Of a stretch of 64,000 nucleotides of DNA, positions 56,438-64,000 are shown piece after piece. A model generated the notes under the pieces. The model searched no databases. It saw only the letters and a program-made list of their open reading frames with translations, and was not told the origin of the DNA. Source of the DNA: Isoetes taiwanensis (lineage: Eukaryota; Streptophyta; Lycopodiopsida; Isoetales; Isoetaceae); the NCBI GenBank assembly GCA_021234155.1, contig JAJEKV010000251.1, positions 434,001 to 498,000 of the forward strand, in the 5' to 3' direction. A program made the translations under genes and the position numbers. Every line of letters starts with the position of its first letter. Position 1 is the first letter of the stretch.

Positions 56438-56840
56438 TGACTTTGCAACATAAAGCTAAAAATTTACAAACTCTTAGTGTATATCATGATAAATGAACCT
56501 TTAAGTCAAATTCAGGTGAATGATAAGCTTTAAGTTTTAAATACTATTGTTTGGATAGCCTAGTATCATTGAAATAAAAGAACAAAATACTATGTGATTT
56601 ATTATTAAAAAAAGAAAACTAAAAATATTATATTATGACAGTAGCACTATAAAAAATGATGTTTCTGAATTACATTTCAATGTGTCTAAGTATTATTGAC
56701 ATAATACTACAAACTCATCCAATACCTTAAAACTCTATACATTCGTATGTCTACCTCTATTTTATTCGACACGATTTTAATTTTCATAATATAGGTTATA
56801 ATTCAATTGAAGATGAGACAATAGATAGAGATGGAGTGTA
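56438..56840. other. AT-rich DNA between the LINE and 2.5-kb repeat
   Basis: No gene recognised. It is presumably the original continuation of the host sequence left of 45,063. Confidence 0.5.
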
Positions 56841-59389
56841 CAATATGTAGCATAATAACAGGGGTTGGTTTTGTATTTTTGTACTATTTTTTCTAAGGTT
56901 TTTATATGATTTTGAAAGCGTATCACATGGGAACTACTAATTAGTATATCTAGAGTGCACATACGCCTGCATTAATTTTAGTGTTTTTGTTCAATGGTTT
57001 AGACCCATGGGCCATGTTGTATTTTTTCTCAATTAGCTTATTGACGCTCCTTCACATGCAACCCTCGAGCCATTTAGAAATAGGGTTTACTAGATAGGGT
57101 TTGCTACCTGATGGCACAAATTCTGCAGCTTTTAGGCGGATTCGAAGCAGAGAGTAAGCATCATCGGAACAGAAGCATGGAAATTTCAAGGTCGAATCAG
57201 TTTTATTTGCTAGGTTTGTGAAGATCGAATCAGTTCCAAACAGCCATGGATAAGGCCTGCATATTTCCTTTTCGAGGTCTTCATTGCACCGCAAGAGCCG
57301 CCGCGACACTGGGGAGCAAGGTGAGGACCACGACGAACTTCACCAAATTTGAGGATCAGTCTCTCCTGAAACATGGCTCTCTTGCCTTTATGCATTTACT
57401 TTTTAAATTTACTTGTTTTCTCCTTTGCCATCTATGCGGTCGAGGCCTCGCCTCTTGCGGCTTTCTCAAAAGATGTAGATGCATCTTGTGTTTCGCTTCA
57501 TTTTTCCGAAGTTGTTTTACTCGGCATTTACTTGCACATCCGTCTTTGGTTCCTCCTCCCACAAAGACCCTTGAGATGTTTCGGCGGGTTGCAAAGGCCA
57601 AGGGTCACCATTCTCATTTTCATTCTCATCTTTTGGTGGGTTTTGTGCAGCCCTTCTCCAAATAAGCGGGGCATATGTAGAGGTCGGGCATGCAAGCGTC
57701 CGACCATTGCATTGTAGGTATGGAAGGAAAGAGTAGATGATCACTGTCATATTCAACTGCAGGGGTTTCCCATAATCGGTAAAGCAGAGGAAGACGCGTT
57801 CATCCCAGCAAGGAAAGGCGTTGATCAAATTATTCCCCGTGGTTTTCATGTTTCACTCTGATTTGAGCTCTAACTATGTGGTTTTCATGTTCCACTCTGA
57901 TTTGAGCTCTAACTATGTTTGTCCTTCTAGTTAACTATTGCTGGCCTAAAGTCTACAGAGATTGCAAGCATATGAGAAGAGGTAAGTACAGATTTTGTAT
58001 TTCATTAATTTGTGCATCCAGATTTCACATTCAAATTTTTTTTTACAAATCCAGATTTGACAAACTAAGATTGTTATCTACATCTCCTCTATTCCAGAAT
58101 GCATTGTCCATTATGATATTTGTGTGGGTTTTCAGACCAAATATAAAAATGGCATTAAAAAACTACTCCATCTGCTCCATAGTTTCTCCTTTATTTTGCT
58201 TTGTTTCTTGTTATTATTTTTGGTTTAAAACTACTCCATCTGCTCCATAGTTTCTCCTTTATTTTGCTTTGTTTCTTGTTATTATTTTTGGTTCACTTGC
58301 AATAGGACAAGTTGTGTACATCCTTTTGCGCAAATATCCTCATAATTTTTTGTGGCTTTGCTTCTATTTGTTTGCCATTCAGAAACTAAGAGATTGCATA
58401 CACATTGCTTGTATATCTGAGATGCTCTGCACTTTTCTCATATGCTCAGGTAGAGGCGCATTTTGTTTTCTCGTACACAACTGTAGTGGTCATGCTTCCT
58501 GCTACAAGCCATTGTTTTCCAACTTTGTTTTCCAACTCAAGCCATTGTTTTCCAACTTTGTTTTCCAACTTGGTGGATAGTAGAAGTGGAACATTCTTCA
58601 CGCTCATTCTAGATGCCAATTTAACATTGTTTTCCAACTCTGTGGATAATAGAAGTGGAACATTGTTCACGTTATTCAATGCCGGGGACATTCGAAGGCA
58701 AAACTTTTTAATTAAGATATGTAATGGGTTTAAATCCCCTAAAATGTGTTACTGAGATTGCCTCAAAGACACATATAGCTCAAGGTTAAATTGCATATGC
58801 ACATTTCTTGCTACCCTTATATTTTAATAAACTCCATCTTCTTCTTCAAACTAAACCCCGATTCGGCATATCAATTCCCTAAGGTCTTTAAGGTTTTTTA
58901 AGGTTGTTAGGGCCCGAAGGGCCCAAAAATTTTTTTTAATATGACAACCAATACACAATTACTATTAGCATTAATTAACGTAAACCATTGCATTCAACAC
59001 ATTTAAATTAAATCCCCCTTAAAACCCCCTTTGGTTTGGGTGCATATTCACACGAGGGGTTACGCAGGGCAGCGAGAGCCCCTAATACACGTACAAAATT
59101 AACACCATTAAGTATATTCCCTCAAATCTTATAGTATTTTGCAAATCTTGATATACAACATACAAAAACTTGTACATGCATACCCCACAAACGAGGATCG
59201 TTATGTACGGTTCAGATCAAGGAACAAAGGGCAAATATGCCCATCTGACAGCTCTCGATGCCCGGAGTAACCCCTCGTGTGAATATGCACCCAAACCAAA
59301 GGGGGTTTTAAGGGGGATTTAATTTAAATGTGTTGAATGCAATGGTTTACGTTAATTAATGCTAATAGTAATTGTGTATTGGTTGTCAT
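56841..59389 (+). repeat. 2.5-kb direct repeat, copy 2
   Basis: Aligns from CAATATGTAGCATAATAACA to GGTTGTCAT with 36,161-38,704. It shares the internal 40-bp and 68-bp duplications and the terminal foldback. Differences are mostly short indels, for example near 57,285-57,310, 57,430-57,480 and 57,760-57,830. The frames overlapping 36,373-37,037 and 57,052-57,717 are shifted between copies, which argues against a protein product. Confidence 0.87.
58941..59389. mobile_element. Foldback element FB1, copy 2 (449 bp)
   Basis: Arms at 58,941 to about 59,079 and 59,251-59,389 are inverted repeats that begin ATGACAACCAATACACAATT and end GGTTGTCAT. It includes the same AT-rich middle as copy 1. Confidence 0.88.
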
Positions 59390-61384
59390 ATGCAAGCTTT
59401 TTTCAAGTATATACATAAATGAAGACAGGTGGTGAAGCTTGTGACTAGTATGATCACTACACGAAGATTCCATATATCACACATGGTTTTCTAACATAAA
59501 CTCATAGTGTGACAATGACATTTGAGCAAGTTATCGGAGGCCAATATAAGCCAACAAATGTCTTTGTTTATGGGCACGATCCACCATCATATTTCGAGGT
59601 CAAAAAACTGATGTACACTTTTAGTAGCTCAGGGAAAAGTAGCTCGTTTGGTGAATCTCACAGCCAGATTCTTCCATTATTTTAAGAGCATACATATTCT
59701 TCATAAAAATAGGAGGGTCTTGATTTCCCAAGACAGGAATGCCACAATCTCTAGTGCATGCGGCGTTCCCTTTTCTCTTGAGGACTTTTTTGTTTTCTTT
59801 TTGAAAATTATACATCCTCTTTCTCAAATTTTTTTCTACATTCGTGTTTCTATTGATATCCTTCTTCATATATGAGGTATCGAATAAGTTTTAGACACAT
59901 TCAAGTATAATTCAAAAACATATTGATTTTCTGGAGTGCATATTATAGCTCTGTCTTTTTATTTTATTGTAAATCACGTAGTATTATTTTCTTTTATTTC
60001 AATGATATTAGACTATTCAAAAAATGATAGTTAAAACAAAAATTTATTATTTCATCTAAACTCGACCTAAAAATTCCTTTAATTAAATATATATCTCAAA
60101 AACACTTAAATATATATAAACTTTTTCTTGATAGAGATTTAAGTAAAGTTTAAGAAATAATAGCTTATAGAAGTAGCCGACAAAGCTTAATAGTTTATAA
60201 AATTAGGATTTTATTATTTGCATGATTGTTTTTATATTGTTAAATTATTAAAAATATTATTTATCGTAATATGCTCTGATTGAATTCATCAATCTAAAAA
60301 TTCAAATCCAAATATGATATTGTCTTATATCAACATATAGTTTGTTAAAACCAAGAATAGTTAACAAGTATATACAGCTTTCTCATAGTGGCATTACCTT
60401 TGCGAATGCTTTTTTACAAGTTCTTTTGTTGGGGAAAAAACTTTAACTCAAAAATAGGGGAATTTTGTGCGTGATAAACTGTCGCGAGTTATAAAAATTA
60501 CTTCGAAAAAGGTGTTTAGCTAAAAATAAAGAGGAAAGTAACACATGTTTGTCTCTTCCCTTTTTTTTTTCAATGCCAATAAACGTTTTGAAAAACTCTG
60601 CGACCTTATATTGGCCATGACACAGTAGAATGGGGACTCCATATCCGAGCTCCATATCTTGGCTCAGGAAGGGGCAGATCCGGATTCAAAGGCAGTTTAT
60701 TAATCTTTGTGGGAATGTAAGAACATGCAAGAAAAATGTTGAGAAGGATCGAGCCATGTGTTTCCAGGAAGTAGGGTCACATCAGTTGGGGCTACGAGAC
60801 CAACATAAGCACCTTCTTCTGAGACTACTATTGTTCTGATACACATAAAATGGAGACGAATTGATGGAGCAAATAGATTCTGAAGTGAAATTGCTGGCTC
60901 TCGTATCTCTGATTACCAGTACGATCTTTGCATAATCGATCGCGTCTATTATATGGTTATATAACAGCCCTGATTTTAAAGCAGCATACGTCTGCTATTG
61001 TTGCACTGTAATGTGTAGTTTGGATTGCCACAACTATCTCATATGTCGAATAGAAAAATACAAACACATCACATATATATCTGTTGCTTTTTGAAGCTTT
61101 TTGTTTTTGTGTATTATTTGGCTTTTGGGCTTGAAAAAGAAATACAAATCAAAATACATTGGCAAGTTCATGAATAACATATAAACTATCAAATATAGCA
61201 CAAATCTCATAACATACCAAAACAAAAAGCTCACATTTTTTTTTATATATACAAAACATGGCCACGATAATATCGTCTCTTCAATATCTTCATAAAAGCT
61301 TAATGCGCTACAATGATACAGGATAAAGGGTATGACCAGAATGATCAGCTGGCAGAGAGTATGATTTGCTGCTATGCAAACCAT
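59390..61384. other. Very AT-rich intergenic DNA
   Basis: No gene recognised. The minus frame at 61,034-61,384 (116 codons) is hydrophobic and Phe/Tyr-rich as expected from AT bias and has no known domain. Confidence 0.5.
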
Positions 61385-61580
61385 GTTTTAATCAATTAGT
61401 GGGGCTGAAACCTTACGAAATCTACCCGGAAATTTGTTGTTTTGACCTAGAAAGCTTAACCAAACATGAGTATATCCTATATCATTAGAAAGGTTCCAGA
61501 GAGAGCTTTCCAACACAATAAAAAACACTCAAAACGGAGTGCGGATTAAAAACTTATGATAAAAACCATACTATCATATC
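61385..61580 (-). repeat. Dispersed repeat R2, minus copy
   Basis: The reverse complement aligns with 35,137-35,330 through TTATCATAAGTTTTTAATCC, GTGTTGGAAAGCTCTCTC and GTTTGGTTAAGCTTTCTA, about 70-75% alike by eye. Confidence 0.72.
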
Positions 61581-62117
61581 TGCATGGCATTCACTTTGCA
61601 AAAAGGTATCCGGGTTGAAAAGTACAAAAAGTAGGCATCTATCTTGATAGATCTGGGTCAAACCATATGCCAAAGCGTTCTACATAAGCCTTCCAAGAGC
61701 CCAAGATCATTTGAATTCGACATCAGTAGCTCAAGTTATGAGTGTAGGAACAATTGATATTCTCTCTCTAGCATTCCTCTTCTTTATCTATTTTTAGTGA
61801 TTTAGATCATACAATGGTTTGGTAAAAAAAAAGTAACCCTTATAAAAATCTTAGTTTTGATTAAAACCTTTTTTTTTTCAACCAAAAATTTGTAAAAGCA
61901 TTTGCAAACGTAATGGCACCACATGTTTGGTGAGCATAGAAGTGATAGAAAATAAAAAATGTGTCTTCAAATGGATGAAATGGATATACCTATTCTACTC
62001 CTTTTCTGCACCAAGAAAATCAATGTCGACAAACTAGAAAACCGACCAGGAAAAGAAGGGGAGAAAAGCATGGAATAATTTAAGGGCTAAACTTAGCTAT
62101 TTGGCGATTCTTTAGCA
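61581..62117. other. No recognisable gene
   Basis: AT-rich sequence with homopolymer runs near 61,826 and 61,869 and no supported frame. Confidence 0.5.
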
Positions 62118-62660
62118 CATTTTCGAAAACAATTGGCTAAAGTAAATGGAAAAAAATTGGAAAAAAAATTATAATTTTAGCTTAACTTTTTTCGGGACTG
62201 CACCAACCCTAGAGCTCTTTAGCCAAACGCTAGAAAGTAAGAGAGTGAAATTTTGTATTGTTTAGCTAAACCATAGAAACTTTTAGAATGAATTTCGGGC
62301 TAGTTTAGCTAATATTGTTCTAGTTTATAAGAAATATATGATTAGTAGTTTAGTTTCTAGCATTATAAATTGATTTGAGTAATAGATTTTGCTAGCTAGC
62401 ATTATTTTACAATGTTTTCACAAAGAAAATGGCTAAAATAACTGGAAACAATTGAAAAAGGGTATAGTAATTTGGCTTAATATTTTCCGTTGGCCATACC
62501 ATAGAAATTTTGGGGATGATGTTTGGGTTAGTTTAACTAAACGCTAGAAAGTATGAGAGGAAAAATATGTAGAGTTTAGCTAAACCACAGAAAGTTTTGG
62601 GATTAATATCGAGCGAGTTTAGCCAAAGTCATTCTGGCTAATAAGAAATATGGGATTAGT
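62118..62660 (+). repeat. Diverged ~300-bp tandem duplication
   Basis: Blocks TTGGCTAAAGTAAATGGAAA and AAACGCTAGAAAGTAAGAGA, then GTTTAGCTAAACCATAGAAA and AGAAATATATGATTAGTAG at 62,130-62,346, recur in order at 62,428-62,660, offset by about 296-314 bp. Non-coding. Confidence 0.72.
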
Positions 62661-62879
62661 AATTTATTCCCTGAGAAAAGAAGTTTAATGCAGTTAAAAG
62701 AAAGCATAATTACCAAACCCAAGTGTCAAGATAACCTATTTTGATCCATTTATATGTTCTTATAGGGAAACAACAAATTGACCTTGGTCTTCCTTCACGG
62801 GTTTTTGGGGACAGGAAAAGAATGGTTATCCATAATAAATTCCTCATCATCTTTGTATCATTATATCAGTTTAGATCTA
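62661..62879. other. No recognisable gene
   Basis: Short AT-rich spacer. Confidence 0.4.
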
Positions 62880-63973
62880 CTAGGCCATGGGCAAAGCAAG
62901 GTTACAGAAGATATCTCTAAAAGAATCAATTCTAGAATGGGGATCACATGAAAGCGTCAAAAACCTCCCGATAGGCTTCTCATTCATCTTAGCAGATTTT
63001 ATAGTGGATAGTGGGTAACCGCACACATGTGAACTATCCACAAAGAAAAATAAAGGGAATGTCCAATTATACAACTTGGACCCCAGAAAATACAATGCTA
63101 ATATATGTTTGGTTCGTGTATGTAACGAACCTAGTGGCCTTGTGGGCATGACGTTTGTAAGTTACCTGAAAGTGGCTTACTATGAGTTTTTATCTTTGAC
63201 AGGACCCTAATCAGCCGTGGCTAGTATCTTTTCGAAAAACACTTCAAGGAAATTCCTGGACTGGTCATCGTTGACGAAACTTAGACATCTTCTTGATGTC
63301 TTCAGGGCTTCTCTACCAATGTACCCTCCAACATGAAGTTCACATCAAGTGGTATCAAGTGGTGCAAAAGCCTCAACAAGATAGCTTGCCAGGTTGATTG
63401 CAAACCCATGTTTATTCAAGGGCCCCTTTTCTTTTGTCAGCAATTCCAAAGTGATGTCTTTCCGGTAAAGGTCAGGAACATCAAATTCTTGGCATTCATT
63501 CGCTTCATCCTCATCATCTGCTTTGTAGAAGATATTTTTCAAGAAAGAAAACACTGCCATGCGCCTTTATCTGATGCCCCTTTTCTCTTAGCTACCTCAT
63601 AGTCATCATCTGGCACAACAGATATCATTATGAAGATTATAGAGAAGAGAATAGAACCTTCCCTAACGACCTTTAGGCACTCCAAGTCGTATGAAGCCAC
63701 CAAAGCATGCATATGAGGCTCTCCTGGAGGGCATATGATGACAATAGTAAAGAGCATGCAGCTAGTAAAAAAACTGCTATACTCTTTTTGAGTCATCCTC
63801 TTCTCTCCTCTTGCAGTCCTGCTATCCAATACAAACAGAGAAATATTACGAGGGCCTATTGTTGTATCGGGTAGAAGACCTTTATAGCCAGTAGAGACCA
63901 GGTATTGGAGTGCAAGTAAGGCACCACCAGCATCTTTCAGGATGGCAACCTTTCTTCTCAGCTCAGCCATCAC
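62880..63973 (-). other. Unrecognised coding-like stretch at window edge
   Basis: Minus frames at 63,973-63,539 (starts MMAELRRKVAILKDAGGALL, includes YLVSTGYKGLLPDTTIGP and VPDDDYEVAKRKG), 63,560-63,345 (DLYRKDITLELLTKEKGP, then INLASYLVEAFAPLDTT) and 63,149-62,880 (IKSAKMNEKPIGRFLTLS) overlap or follow one another in changing frames. Their amino-acid mix is unlike the AT-driven frames nearby, so they look like a decayed or spliced gene. I recognise no domain. The 5' end may lie beyond the window. Confidence 0.35.
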
Positions 63974-64000
63974 CTTATCTGATAGTTTTGTAGTATGTTG

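Noticed and set aside
36161-59389. The 2.5-kb direct repeats as LTRs of one giant retrotransposon
   Set aside because: No primer-binding site or polypurine tract sits next to either copy, the space between holds unrelated independent elements, and no matching target duplication was found.
1-64000. tRNA or rRNA genes
   Set aside because: I looked for typical GGTTCGAATCC-type T-arm sequences and rRNA segments and saw none. A tRNAscan-SE run would settle it.

Overview
The window is repeat-dominated land-plant nuclear DNA. Three things show this: plant-type Ty3 (chromovirus), Copia, LINE and CACTA elements; a cation/H+ exchanger of the plant CHX family split by short GT-AG introns; and many MITE-like and foldback repeats. 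The species cannot be named from the sequence. The low gene density and mixed old LINE families suggest a large genome such as a gymnosperm or another non-grass lineage, but this is a weak inference.

Layout. 1-8968: a decayed Ty3 chromovirus (gag, protease, RT/RNase H, integrase with chromodomain, then a 1.66-kb 3' LTR ending at 8968); its 5' LTR is not visible. 8969-16.5 kb: a truncated dispersed repeat, a CACTA-type terminus with a 12-bp minisatellite, a broken DUF7869-like (transposase-like) gene and an old LINE reverse transcriptase. 19,490-22,376: the one apparently intact host gene, a CHX17-20-type K+/H+ antiporter with 3 exons and 824 codons. 23.2-27 kb: a small TIR element, a near-perfect hairpin, a 550-bp foldback and a 28-bp tandem repeat. 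27.5-32.1 kb: a strikingly GC-rich minus-strand LINE relic with a foldback MITE inserted in its RT domain. 33-39 kb: a second LINE relic, tandem repeats, and the first copy of a 2.5-kb direct repeat ending in a 450-bp foldback. 39,005-42,365: a non-autonomous LTR retrotransposon with three LTRs and one 5-bp target duplication; its short internal region is packed with small hairpins. 42.6-43.2 kb: a broken protein-kinase fragment on the minus strand.

45,063-56,437: a LINE with an 11-bp target duplication, ORF1, ORF2 and a poly(A) tail. It is interrupted at 50,444-55,638 by a Copia retrotransposon with its own 5-bp target duplication; removing the insert rejoins the LINE ORF2 reading frame. 56,841-59,389: second copy of the 2.5-kb repeat. 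59.4-64 kb: AT-rich DNA with diverged repeats and an unrecognised minus-strand coding-like stretch at the right edge.

Nothing here forms an operon or pathway. The genes are independent selfish elements plus one antiporter. The most unusual signal is the array of small hairpins with differing stems but similar loops inside the three-LTR element.
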